Source: Pterois miles
Taxonomy: Eukaryota; Chordata; Actinopteri; Perciformes; Scorpaenidae
Length of the DNA: 64,000 nucleotides
Reading direction: 5' to 3'
NCBI GenBank assembly: GCA_947000775.1
Contig: CAMQGK010000299.1
Coordinates: 19,300,001-19,364,000 of the forward strand
The notes beneath the pieces were generated by a model, which was not told where the DNA came from, searched no databases, and saw nothing but the letters and a program-made list of their open reading frames with translations. Below are positions 48,001 to 57,949 of this stretch, piece by piece. The stretch's first letter is position 1. Each line of letters begins with the position of its first letter. The position numbers were made by a program, and so were the translations under genes.

Positions 48001-50970
48001 GGTTACAAAAAACAAAAAACACATGGAACTTTTCATACCACTCATGATCTAAAAGTTTAACCCTTAACCTCCATTTTACTGCTGAATCCGACCTCAGTGC
48101 TAAACCAGCCCGATCTCCATTTTAACATGAACTCAGCGTTGTGACCAGTGAAACGTGTTTGTTGTGTTGTGTTGGCTAACTGAAACAATGACGACTTCCT
48201 ACTATGAGCGATGGAGTTCTACATGAACAAATCATTTTACGGTTATTTCCCATAAAACATGTTTTTGTGGGGGTTTTTTCTGAGCTTTTCTCATTGGTTT
48301 TAAGAGGGTGAAGCTCTGTTAGGAAAAGATGATGTCATCTACAATCAGGATTTAGAAAAAGCAAAGAACATATATTGATATGAAGCAGGGCTGTCAACTG
48401 ATTAAAATACTTAATTATGATTAATTGTATTATTGTCCATAGTTAATCGTGATTAGCCAAGTATTTAATCCTCTTATCAACATGGAGAGGACAAACTGCT
48501 GCTTTATGCAAATGTATGCATCTATTTATTATTGGAAACAAAAACAACACTAATCAATGACAGATATTGTCCAGAAACCCTCCCAGGTTCTGACTTTAGC
48601 ATCAACAATCTGCTCCAATCAGAACATGGCAAACTGCAGCCCAACAGGCAACAACAGCTGTCAGTGTGTCAGAGTGCTGACTTGACTAGGACTTGATCCA
48701 GACTGACTGGGACTATCATAAAGTGGGCATGTCTGTAAAGGGGAGACTGGTGGGGACCCAGAGAACCCATTTACATCCACACATCTGGAGGTCAGAGGTC
48801 AACGGACCCCTTAGCGTAAATTTGGAGCATTATTTAACCTCCTTCACTACAAGATACTAAGACCTGGTTGGTACTGATGGACTCATCAGGTTTTCTAGTT
48901 TCATGTGATACCAGTATCTTCATTCTAGCTTTAACCCGTTACAACCTAAAAAACACAAGCTGTGTTACTGCTTTAAAGACATTAGTGTCATTAAAACAGA
49001 TTTGCGTTATCTTGTTTTTTTTAATGATCTTTAATTTTAATTGCTGCTTATTTAGCCATGATATTTAAAGAGTGTGTAGATTTAGTGGCATCTAGTAATA
49101 ACACTACTGGCTGGCGTTATCGCGGTTTAACACTCTGCGTCTCACATTATCACAGTTTAACAAGTGTGTCGGAGAACGCTGTCAGATGCCCTGAAATGTT
49201 ACACACTGTTCCTTTAATTTTTAATGAGCTCTTGACTTTAATTTGTTTACATTCACATCAGATTAACAGAGCAGGAAGTGTAAACCTTTTTTATTAATCA
49301 CTATGCACTATTAGGACCTTTACTCACTAGGGACTAAAAGTCTGCGTATCCCTGCCTCTGCTGCGTTCAGTTGGACTTCCTTGTTTTATCAAAATAAAGC
49401 CTTCATATTTAAGATTTGGTGTCAGATCATTTGCAGATTCTTAAGTCTCTGTGAATCTTCTCTGCACTGCAGCCACTTTCTGCTTGCTGTTCGTATTTAC
49501 TGCCTTTCGCAGCTAAAGCACATGACGTGTTGGCTGAAGGTCATTTGGCCAGTAATGTGAAATAAGAAAAACTCCCTCATGACCTTACTGTACGTTTCAG
49601 ATCACTGTCATGCAGCTTTTTCCTGCAAGTGAGGAAATATGCATAAACATACTGTAGTTTGACGCTACACTGCATTGGTAGATTTAATCTGTGTGAATGA
49701 GGTGGAAGAGTAGGAATAATTAGAAAAGTCAGATTGGCTTTAATTTATATGAATGTCATTGAACAGCTGAATAATACCAGTAATTTATAAAAGATGTGGA
49801 ATATTTTAAGGTTTTTTTTGCTCCGAGTTGGTTCCCTCCACTAACGGCCAATGGGATTGTTCCATTTGGTTTGGGATTTTTGCAGAAAATAATCTCTGTG
49901 GTAAACAAATATTTATGATCTTAGTTTTGACAGCAAACACCACGTGCTGCAGAAAGTCTGAACTTTCTGTGTAATATTTAACACTAGATTGTTGGTTATT
50001 AGTCTCATGTTGTGCAATGAAGCTTTCATCTGTTAAGCATATCTTGTGTTGTTGATGATCATAATAATAATGAAATTATTTATAGAGCGCTTATCAAAAC
50101 GAGTGCTCATTACAAAGTGCTTTACAAGGCAGACAAACATTTCCACATAAATTTACAAATATAAATAAATCCCAACATGGTCTGAAAACTACAAGTAGCC
50201 TACAGATGGGAGCTAACAGGATGTCACTTTTCCTGTGACTTCCTGTCAGACTTGACTGCAGCTTTGAGTCACCACCTCCTGCTGCTGCCGCTTGATCTCG
50301 TCTATGTCCAGGGAGGCTCAGTCCAACGAGCCTTTTATCAGCAGGGTCGGCTGCAGACGAAGGCCTTTATAGGCAGTCACCTAGCCAAGAGAGGTCTACT
50401 TCTCTGAGACAATATTCCACCCATGAAATGAGTCCTGAACAAGACTGAATAAGCACAACACACCTGAAGGATCCAAAGAGCATCTGTACTCTATGTGCTT
50501 ACCACAAAGTCCCGGCCGCATTTATTTTTATTTGTTAATAAAAGTGTAAATTGTAGTGAAACTGACTAAAGACTTTTAAGCCAACAAATCAGGGAAAGTT
50601 GTTTATTTATATTATTATATCTAATAAATACAGTTATTTATGAAGATAAAGATCTTAACTTTTGTCTTAAAACCATCGTGATGTCTGATTGTATTCCAGT
50701 TTATTGGGTTGGGGTTCTAAGGGGTTGAACTTTAACTCTGGAGTGGCGCCAAGGAGGGGATCCGAATCCAAATTATTGATGCTCATACTTCCTGTGTGCT
50801 AAATCAGTGCAGCTGTCGTCCTTCACTCACCTGCTGGTGAAGCCGTGGAAACGTCTCAGAGGCACCATGGACCAGGACAGAGGCCTCTCCAGGTTCACAC
50901 ACAGGACGTAGACGCACAGCAGGGAGCCGACGGTCGCCACGCCGAGCACCAGCCTCCTCTGGAGCGCCAT
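34050..50970 (-). CDS. st6galnac1/2-like: GalNAc alpha-2,6-sialyltransferase (ST6GALNAC1/2 type), complete
   Basis: Nine coding exons join in frame to 480 residues: 50831-50970, 44251-44614, 40786-40951, 39439-39613, 37557-37695, 37364-37467, 36320-36403, 34605-34704 and 34050-34220. All introns are GT-AG. The N terminus is a type II Golgi anchor (residues 7-25, LVLGVATVGSLLCVYVLCV). Exon 2 (48-168) is a Ser/Thr/Pro-rich stem. The catalytic part shows sialyl motif L (from CIRCAVVGNGG, 253-263, to about 300), motif S (RPSTGAVMLLAALHTCD, 407-423), motif III (SDHYYD, 439-444; His441) and motif VS (His456...Glu461). Cys256 and Cys422 are the likely motif L-S disulfide. The family moves sialic acid from CMP-Neu5Ac to O-linked GalNAc in the Golgi. 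Motif L CIRCAVVGNGG and the C terminus fit ST6GALNAC1/2 and not ST3 or ST8 enzymes. The stem is longer than in ST6GALNAC2 and shorter than in human ST6GALNAC1, so orthology is open. Confidence 0.9.
34980..35180. repeat. ATT run and GCTAA/GATAA pentamer run
   Basis: 34997-35030 is an ATT microsatellite. 35126-35178 is a GCTAA run that changes to GATAA midway, a LINE-tail-type pentamer. Both are in the intron before the last two sialyltransferase exons. Confidence 0.7.
35422..35891 (+). repeat. Family G internal copy in a sialyltransferase intron
   Basis: It is nearly identical to 30870-31365 over about 430 bp, lacking one internal unit and carrying a short extra piece near 35825-35855. The two copies are in the same orientation on either side of the last two coding exons. 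Confidence 0.75.
36470..36645 (-). mobile_element. Family A fragment
   Basis: The reverse-orientation blocks AACTAGAAAACCTGAGG and CTCCCCTTTAGAGACGTGCC are present. It lies between exons of the sialyltransferase gene. Confidence 0.6.
36660..37102 (+). repeat. Dispersed repeat family F, copy 4
   Basis: It matches 24000-24840 with an internal deletion (GGGGTCCATAAACAGTC at the start, GGGTCTCAGAGGGTGAAG at the end). Confidence 0.65.
37868..38550 (+). mobile_element. Two family A copies, the second nearly complete
   Basis: 37868-37945 is a 5' fragment (AGGGCTGTCAGTCAATTAAA). 38030-38548 runs from AGGGCTGTCAATTGATTAAA to GGTTTGACAGCCCT, so both inverted ends are intact: AGGGCTGTCAA and TTTGACAGCCCT. 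Confidence 0.75.
38943..39030. repeat. AC and AT microsatellite
   Basis: An AC run (38951-38982) is followed by an AT run (38983-39013) in a sialyltransferase intron. Open frames across it are artefacts. Confidence 0.9.
41121..41410 (+). mobile_element. Family A element, internally deleted
   Basis: It runs from TAGGGCTGTCAATCGATTAT to CATCTGGAGGTCAG, missing the central block. Confidence 0.65.
41420..42460. other. Sialyltransferase intron 2, long plus-strand open frame
   Basis: A 288-codon plus-strand frame (41815-42681) runs through intronic DNA and ends inside a reverse SINE. No domain is seen and its last quarter is antisense SINE sequence, so I do not call a gene. The rest of the stretch is unremarkable. 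Confidence 0.4.
42461..42797 (-). mobile_element. tRNA-derived SINE (family B), copy 4
   Basis: A full-length reverse copy with the GAAGAAGAAC tail at its left end and the A-box complement GAGCTACTGCCGCCCC at its right end. It is in intron 2 of the sialyltransferase gene. Confidence 0.85.
42950..43190 (-). mobile_element. Family A fragment with a nested LINE tail
   Basis: The reverse-orientation element (AGCTAGAAAACCCGATGAAT to CCAAATATGTGAATG) is split at 43047-43115 by a GATAAG run plus TTCCTTTATTGGTCCCACAG, a LINE 3' tail. The LINE insertion is therefore younger. Confidence 0.65.
43603..43880 (+). mobile_element. Tc1-like transposon 5' end
   Basis: It begins TACAGTGCATTCAGAAGGTC and continues TTTCACATTTTGTTACGTCG and GCATTCAGACCCTTTACTCG. 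This is the inverted end and leader of a fish Tc1/mariner family. The transposase is missing. Confidence 0.65.
44741..44900. repeat. 39-bp tandem array, about 4 copies
   Basis: The unit is ACTTCTTTACAACTCAAAGT followed by AGGAGAGTATACTTAGTGT, in 39-bp steps (starts at 44779, 44818, 44857). It lies at the start of sialyltransferase intron 1. Confidence 0.8.
44970..45270. repeat. 31-bp tandem array with alternating variants
   Basis: The unit AAGTATACAGAAAAGTCTAA plus GTATACTTGAC repeats in 31-bp steps about nine times. A GTGTACTTGGC/TATATAG variant alternates with a TATACTTGAC/TATACAG variant, which suggests a 62-bp higher-order unit. GTATAC and AAGTATACTT palindromes recur. Confidence 0.8.
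45715..45780 (-). mobile_element. LINE 3' tail with GATAA repeats
   Basis: An AAGATAAGATAAGATAAGAT run is followed by GAACCTTTATTAATCCCCGG, the reverse of a LINE 3' end. Confidence 0.6.
45790..47280. other. Sialyltransferase intron 1, no gene seen
   Basis: Mostly unique intronic sequence with short unsupported frames. Confidence 0.4.
47285..47465 (-). mobile_element. Family A fragment
   Basis: It holds the reverse-orientation blocks GCATAAAGCAGCATATTTGT and CTCCCTTTAAGGGACATTCT, ending at the inverted-repeat remnant GACTGACAGCC. Confidence 0.65.
48386..49015 (+). mobile_element. Nearly full-length family A element
   Basis: It starts CAGGGCTGTCAACTGATT and contains all shared blocks in order up to AAAACAGATTTGCGTTATC. 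The right end is damaged. Confidence 0.75.
49055..49222 (-). mobile_element. Family H element end
   Basis: It holds GATTTAGTGGCATCTAGT and, at the right, ATGTTACACACTGTTCCTTT. The latter is the inverted end of the element type seen at 32294. Confidence 0.5.
49310..50830. other. Sialyltransferase intron 1, proximal part
   Basis: Mostly unique sequence. 50070-50160 carries GAGCGCTTATCAAAACGAG and AAAGTGCTTTACAAGGCAG, the 3' end of a LINE-related repeat. No exon was recognised. Confidence 0.4.
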
Positions 50971-51034
50971 CCCCGTCAAGGAGCGTGTGACGGCGGCCGG
51001 CGGGCTGTGTGTGCGTGCCCTGCCCTCCCCTCCG

Positions 51035-51390
51035 CCTGGAGGAACATGAGGAGGTGGAGGATGGAGGCTGGAGGAGGAGGATGGAGGGAGGAGGATGGAG
51101 GCTGGAGGAGGAGGATGGAGGGAGGAGGATGGAGGCTGGAGGAGGAGGATGGAGGGAGGAGGATGGAGGCTGAGGAGGAGGATGGAGGGAGGAGGATGGA
51201 GGGAGGAGGATGGAGGCTGGAGGAGGATGGAGGCTGGAGGAGGAGGATGGAGGGAGGAGGATGGAGGGAGGAGGATGGAGGGAGGAGGATGGAGGCTGGA
51301 GGAGGATGGAGGCTGGAGGAGGAGGATGGAGGGAGGAGGATGGAGGCTGGAGGAGGAGGATGGAGGAGGAGGATGGAGGCTGAGGCGAGG
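51035..51390. repeat. GGA-rich minisatellite beside the sialyltransferase start
   Basis: Two alternating modules, GGAGGCTGGAGGAGGAGGAT and GGAGGGAGGAGGAT, repeat over about 350 bp. One strand is almost pure purine. The array ends about 65 bp upstream of the minus-strand ATG at 50970, so it lies in the 5' leader or promoter. Long open frames on both strands are artefacts. Confidence 0.9.
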
Positions 51391-51479
51391 ATGCTGTCCA
51401 GGCGAAGGGAAGGTGGGGTGTCGATGACGGAGGGGATTTAATTAGCCCACAGTAGGATCTGGGCTCCACTCTGAGCTTC

Positions 51480-53550
51480 TCTCAGCACAACTACAGAGGG
51501 AGGAGACAGAAAGAGAGAGTTGGAACGACGGCAGAGACTTTATCTCTCAGCAGAAATAATCCCTTTTTAATGAAACCTTTTCTGGTGCTCCTGGACACAA
51601 AGTGCACAGTCACAATCTTTATATTTATCTCCTCACAACGCTCACAATCTGTTACCGATGCTCACACTGAACAGGAAACATTTCTTCCCAAAGCTGATGG
51701 AAGTGTATTTGTGTCTCCTCCTCCTCTAAGATGTTTCCACTGTCTGTCTATCAGTGATATTTATTTGTTTGCCTCAGCCCATTTATAAATCATTCTATTG
51801 ATCTGTAATTCATAACTTAATTTCTGGCCTCATACTTCATCTACTTTAAAAGGTACTATGTGTAAACAATTTACGTGTTTGAATCACTTTATATTGCCCA
51901 TGTGTTTATGGATTGTAACGTAACTTAAAGACGGACCCGTCTTTCTCGGCCAGTGGACTGATTTCTGTGGGAAGGATCCAGAACTGTTTAGTCTGGAAAA
52001 TCCAACAAATATATAAGTTTATGCTCCTGAGTGCCTCGCCTCTCTTCAGCTCCCCTAAAGCGCCAACAGTGTGCAGCTAACGCAACAAAATACTGTGTTG
52101 AGTGCTGAAGCGAATGTTGGTCAGCTGGCTGTAACTTACAGTAACTAGTTAGCCGATAAAGTAACTTACTACCCACAAGCTAGTTCGTATCAAGGAGCCA
52201 ACGGTCCAGATGAAATACAGGAACTTTACAGAACATTATGTAGATAATAACCCAACGATGGACAACGGCGAGAGACGTCAGGACGCTGACTGCAGTTCAC
52301 TGAACGGCCACAGGTGTCATTAATAACAAGGATCTTCTGAAAGTTACATAAAGAACCTTTAACCGGCGTCTTTTCCATTTTAACTCATTTCTGACTCTAT
52401 TTACTCCGACTCATTTCCTACATTAAACATTGTCTTATATCTCATCCCCCCTCCTATGTATGTATATGTGCACATGTCACAAGTTATCTATTTACGCTTT
52501 TTTTCTATCTTACTCTTCTGTTTTGTATGAACCAGCGGGTGTATAAAATATAAGAAAAAAATGCTAACACTGCACATATCGTGGATGAATAATTCATGAG
52601 CAATTTGCAATAAAAGTATTTTTTTTAAAGACAGAAGTGTTAGAAAAATAAAATAAAATAAAATAAAAATAGATACACCACATTATGTAGATAAAATCCC
52701 ACACTGAGGGGCTGAATAGGAAGCATTTCTTTCCAAAGCTAACAGAGGTTAAAAAACAGTCAGCTGCTGATGATGGGCGACAACAAATGCAGGAAGCAGC
52801 AGCCCAATCTCACCGGAAACGTGTGGCCTGCTGTGGTCAACCGAATGCTGCAAGTGTGTCGAGATCCCAGCAGAAGTTAGAGACATTAGCATGGACTCTG
52901 AGCACCACCCCCTCTTCACTTCTCACCTCTTTGTAAGAGTAATAAACACGGCCAGAGGCCGGCCTCACATATCTGCTCTCTAGACTTCTCTCCAGCCCAG
53001 AGCTGCTTTCTTCAATCCACTGATTCTCACTGAGGAAAATAATAAGAGCCCTGATGACTGAGAGTGATCCAGAGTCCCAGACTGGCACTCCTGGCTCAGG
53101 CTAAATGGGGGAATGGAAAGAATGTGTTGCAGTGATCCAGTGATAAACTCTGCTCTCTGATAACAGACATAACAGGACGACTCTCGGGATATAGGAGAGA
53201 TTCCTACTTTAAATAACTGTCCTAAATGACAACGAGGCAGAGCAGACAGTAAGACGGGAAAGAACACATGCATTAGGCTGTGACAAACCATGACTCAGTG
53301 TCTCTGCCTTTTAGTCAGAGGACTCATGGTGAAGTGAAACAAAGCTGCTCAAATAGAAGAAAGAGAATAAAAAGTCCTCTCACCGGTGGAGACTCCTGAG
53401 TGTTGTGTGGTCTGTCCGTCATGATGGTCACAGTGGAGACAGACTGTCTTCCTGTGAGTTGGGAGCTCTGCTGCTCATCTAGTGTGGAGCTGCTGCCTCG
53501 ACACTGTATGGGCGGGACCACTGTGAAATGAGCAACAGCTGCTGGCAATT
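51480..53550. other. Intergenic, upstream of the sialyltransferase
   Basis: 51848-52360 looks like an old dispersed element (AAAAGGTACTATGTGTAAAC at its start) related to families E and H. An AAAAT pentamer run lies at 52645-52668. No coding exon is supported. Confidence 0.4.
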
Positions 53551-53562
53551 GGTCAGCCCCCA

Positions 53563-54535
53563 CAGCACAGCTCAGCACAGCACAGCTCAACTCAGCTCAA
53601 CACAACACAGCACAGCTCAACTCAGCTCAACACAGCACAGCACAGCTCAACTCAGCTCAACACAGCACAGCACAGCTCAGCTCAACTCAGCTCAACACAG
53701 CACAGCACAGCACAGCTCAACTCAGCTCAACACAGCACAGCACAGATCAACTCAGCTCAACACAACACAGCACAGCTCAGCTCAACTCAGCTCAACACAG
53801 CACAGCACAGCTCAACTCAGCTCAACACAGCACAGCACAGCTCAGCTCAACTCAGCTCAACACAGCACAGCACAGCACAGCTCAACTCAGCTCAACACAG
53901 CACAGCACAGATCAACTCAGCTCAACACAGCACAGCACAGCTCAACTCAGCTCAGCTCAGCTCAACACAACACAGCACAGCTCAGCTCAACTCAGCTCAA
54001 CACAGCACAGCACAGCTCAACTCAGCTCAACTCAGCTCAGCACAGCACAGCACAGCTCAACTCAGCACAGCACAGCACAGCACAGCTCAACTCAGCTCAA
54101 CACAGCACAGCACAGCACAGCACAGCACAGCTCAACTCAGCTCAACACAGCACAGCACAGCTCAACTCAGCTCAGCACAGCACAGCACAGCACAGCACAG
54201 CACAGCTCAACTCAGCTCAACACAGCACAGCACAGCTCAACTCAGCTCAACACAGCACAGCACAGCTCAACTCAGCTCAACTCAGCACAGCACAGATCAG
54301 CTCAGCTCAACTCAACTCAACTCAGCTCAGCACAATTCAACTCAGCACAGCTCAACTCAGCTCAGCACAGCTCAACTCAGCACAGCTCAACTCAGCACAG
54401 CTCAACTCAGCTCAGCTCAGCACAGCTCAACTCAGCACAGCTCAACTCAGCTCAGCACAGCTCAACTCAGCACAGCTCAGCTCAGCACAGCTTAACTCAG
54501 CTCAGCACAGCTCAGCTCAGCTCAACTCAGCTCCA
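53563..54535. repeat. About 1-kb pentamer array (CTCAR/CACAR)
   Basis: The whole stretch is built from four 5-bp words, CTCAA, CTCAG, CACAG and CACAA, which differ only at positions 2 and 5. A 30-bp higher-order block (CTCAACTCAGCTCAACACAG, then CACAGCACAG) recurs on the left. The right side has more CTCAG/CTCAA. A 358-codon frame of AQHSTAQLS-type repeats is an artefact of the period. Confidence 0.9.
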
Positions 54536-54639
54536 CTGCATGAGAGGAGAGAGAGAGAAGGAAGGAAACCCACTACAGGCTGCAGCCCAACTTCACGTTT
54601 TTAACAAGGAAATGTAAAGTTACATGTTAGAAACGGATT

Positions 54640-54870
54640 CAAAAAGACATGAAACTTAAAGTTGAATGTTTCATGACATATTTACATCCATTTTTAGCTT
54701 ATAATTTTACACTTTTTAGTAAAAGTTGAAAATGAACATTTCATGTTTTATATATATCCATTTTTAGCTTGTAACTTTACATTTTTCTTGTTATAAACTT
54801 GAAATTGAACAGTTCATATCCTTTTTGCATACATTTTTATCTTGTTTTTTTTTTATCTTGTTTAAATTTT
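54640..54870. repeat. Family G internal units
   Basis: Three diverged units of about 70 bp (CATTTTTAGCTTATAATTTT, then ACTTGAAATTGAACAG) match the interior of the element at 30683. Confidence 0.6.
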
Positions 54871-54879
54871 TCTTGTTTA

Positions 54880-55610
54880 TAACCAATGCAATCTAATGCA
54901 TGCAATCCAAAATAAATTTGTACATACTGTATATATGAAGTGATCACTTGCTGATGTTGTGGTCGATAGATCAGGTCTTTTGTTTGGGGGGTTGTTCTTA
55001 TAGATCTGGTTGCTGACAACACTGACTACAGGCTGCAGTAAAGTTAGACATGAGCAGGCAGCTCTGAGGATCTCTGCTATGCTCACAATGTGAGTAGACC
55101 CTGACACACACACAAATGTATATACACACAGAAAGTGTCTGGTGACAAGTAGGAACACGCAGCCTGAACTTCCTCCACACAGCTGACAGCTTTTCAAAGA
55201 ATCACTTCACTCATAAGAGCCATTCAGTCCATCCAGTCAGCCAGCTGGGCCCTCCGAGCCAAGTGAGAGTCAATGGTCGGTGTGCCTCTCCGGGTTCAGT
55301 TTCCTCTGTGAAAAGAAAGGAAATACGCTGAGAGACACGTTTCAGTACGCACCACCGGTTGCTTTGGCAGTCTGGAGGAAGTGAGCTAGCTGGAGGGCGA
55401 GGGAGGAAAAAAGGAGAAGGAGCAGAAGAAGAAGAAGTGGGTCAGCTCTGGACATTATTCCAGATGTTAGGAAGAATCTGGCGATTCATGATATGGGGTG
55501 ACAATTCAATACATTGAAATATACTGCAATGTAGGCAAAGTGTCAAAACACAAACACCAATCTAGGATAGATAAAATAACATAACACATTTATACTGCAT
55601 GCAAAGAAAA
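54880..55610. other. Intergenic, no gene seen
   Basis: Unique-looking DNA; the short frames near 54.9-55.2 kb have no support. Confidence 0.4.
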
Positions 55611-55619
55611 AGCATGTGA

Positions 55620-55862
55620 TTATTATAAAGTGGGCATGTCTGTAAAGGGGAGACCCACAGAACCCATTTACATTCACACATCTGGAGGTCAGAGGTCAAG
55701 GGACTCCTTTAAAAAAGGCAATGACAGCTTTTTCTTTGGAGGACTATTTATCCTCCTTCTCAACCAGCTAGTCTGACCTGGTTAAATGGATTCTTTAGGT
55801 TTTCTAGTTTCATACGATACCAGTATCTTCACTCTAGCCTTAAAACTGAGCCGCTACAACCT
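55620..55862 (+). mobile_element. Family A fragment
   Basis: It runs from ATTATAAAGTGGGCATGTCT to TGAGCCGCTACAACC, the right half of the element. Confidence 0.7.
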
Positions 55863-55989
55863 CTCAAATACTAGTGGCCGGGCCCAACGGTGATTTTAAT
55901 TAAAAACTAATACAGCGTTTTGGACCATCAGTACCATATCGCACATAATATCTGTGATACTCACGTACATCAATATTTTCTATTTTTCT

Positions 55990-56345
55990 ACCTGGAGTAA
56001 GCAATACATATTGTCTACTCTGGGTAGAGAATGAATCTTTACCCCAGTTGAAGGAGTTCAAGTACCTCAGGGTCTCATTCATAAATGATGAAGATGCCCC
56101 CTCCTGGGCGCCTCCCTACGAAGGTGTTCTAGGCACAACTAGCTGAGGGAGGCCCTGAGGAAGACCCAGGACTAGGTGGAGAGATTATACCTCCACACTG
56201 GCCTGGTAACGCCTCGGGATCCCCCAGTCAGAGCTGGTAAATGTGGCCCAGGGAAGGGAAGCTTGGGGTCCCTGCTGGAGCTGTTGGCCCCGAGACCCGA
56301 CCCCGGATATGAAGTTGACAATGAAGTCAAGAAGACCTCTACAGA
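55990..56345 (+). pseudogene. Non-LTR retrotransposon reverse transcriptase remnant
   Basis: The plus strand holds a decayed C-terminal reverse transcriptase region. LKEFKYLRVSF lies near 56050-56080, GRPRTRWRDYTSTLAW near 56160-56205 and RLGIPQSELVNVAQGREAW near 56208-56265, with PRDPTPD soon after. Stops and shifts break the frame. These are hallmarks of a LINE family widespread in fish; the clade is not assigned. Confidence 0.65.
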
Positions 56346-56399
56346 ATGTATATGCTGAAACATACCAGACGTGATTTTAAGTTCATAAAGGCAGCGAGG

Positions 56400-57810
56400 A
56401 TTCGACATTTAGAGAACCATTGTGCAACAAGCAGTTGACAGACATTTCAGGAATGAAATGATGCATTTAAATGCTGTCAGTAAATCATCTCAGGCTCCAA
56501 ACCAGCAGCTCATTATTTGGATTCCACGGGGTATTGACTACATGTGATTGAAGATTCGCCTCCCAACCCATGAGTTATGGTCTGAGACAGCGAGGATGAT
56601 GGGAGGGTGGGGCTGTGGGGGTGGGGAGGGGGACAGAAACAAGCAAACAATTGTCTGTTTTCCCACAGCGAACAGAAATGAGGAACTCAGTGCGTCTTCC
56701 CAGTCTTTGCTTTTTATTCTGTTTTTGCTGAAAGATCAGTCGCCATCTTCTTCTTCTTCACAGTTTTTCGAACCAATAAACAACAATAAAACAATAAAAA
56801 CTAAACTAGAACGAGATGAGAAAACAGTGTTCAAGCGCTACGTGTTCTGGGTTATACATGTAGAAATCTTAACAATAACAGCTGGAATGGTTTGTATACA
56901 AATGAAAAAAACAACAACAGGGTACTTTGTGCATGTGTGAGTGTGTATCTGACACCACGGAGGTCAGATCAGGTCAAAATGGGAGGAACGGTGGCACACA
57001 CACTCCTGCACACAAAGGCAAGGCGCATTGGCACTTGTAGGACTGGCATGCGCGAGGAATGCCAACTCACATGGCCGCCCCCTCGGGTTGGAGGCCAGCG
57101 GCGGCTGTGCCAACACCAGCAGGGTAAGCTGTGGTGCTTTTAGGCCTTCAGACATCCGACGTCCTCGTGACTCACAGTGAATCTTCAGTTAGTGGCCGTG
57201 AAACTCACAGCGACGTGTGACACACATCAGCCACTCTCTTCTGTTCTGAATTGATTTCAATATTTGGTTTGTTTGGCTGATGTGACAATCACTCTGATTT
57301 AGTGCCTCAGGTCAGAAACTGTATTTCCCATAAAGCTGCACTACGTTAACCCCTAACCTTCCACTACATAGAGTGCTGCAGGTATGATGTATTTTTGTAG
57401 GCCAACAGCAAGCTAGCATCGCTCTGGTTCCCTCGACAAACAGCCAATAGAGAGGTGAAGTCCCTGCCCTTCTGGTGGACCACCATGGGACCTTATTTCA
57501 GATAAATATGGACGGTAGTCAGCTCAGAGAGACAAATGCTTTTTCATACCGTTTCTTTATGTTTGTCAATTTAAAAGAAAATTTTACAAGTCAAGAAAGT
57601 CTCAGATTGTTGTATAACTGCTGAAGTTTCAGACAGCAAAGTTACATAATTAGAAAGATGACACAGCTAACAGTCTGATCCATCTTTGTCTTCCTGGCTG
57701 ATAAAAAGACCAAGAGTCAGTGATAAAACACATCAGGTCAGATGACGTCCCATCTGGGACTGGAACAGAGCTAAGATAGCTAGCTAGCTAGTGTTGTTAA
57801 CGTGGAACAG
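56400..57810. other. Intergenic, no gene seen
   Basis: Largely unique; open frames of 130 and 83 codons at 56.5-57.1 kb have no domain or splice support. Confidence 0.4.
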
Positions 57811-57814
57811 AGCT

Positions 57815-57940
57815 AAGTCATTGTTTTGTGTTGTTAACTGATATCCAGTAATAAATATATACACACATTTGCATAAAGGAAGCATAATTGCCCACTCCCA
57901 TGTTGATAAGAGTATTAAATACTAGACAGAATGTGTGATT
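57815..57940 (-). mobile_element. Family A fragment
   Basis: It holds the reverse blocks TTGTTTTGTGTTGTTAACTG and CCACTCCCATGTTGATAAGA. Confidence 0.6.
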
Positions 57941-57949
57941 AATTTGTGA

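Noticed and set aside
50804..51469. Long open frames on both strands (221 and 198 codons)
   Set aside because: They are produced by the GGA minisatellite. The real coding part is only 50831-50970 on the minus strand.
53528..54604. 358-codon open frame of AQHSTAQLS repeats
   Set aside because: It is the translation of a pentamer satellite whose period keeps frames open. There is no start context, domain or splice structure.
56548..57143. 130- and 83-codon plus-strand frames
   Set aside because: Low-complexity composition and no family resemblance.
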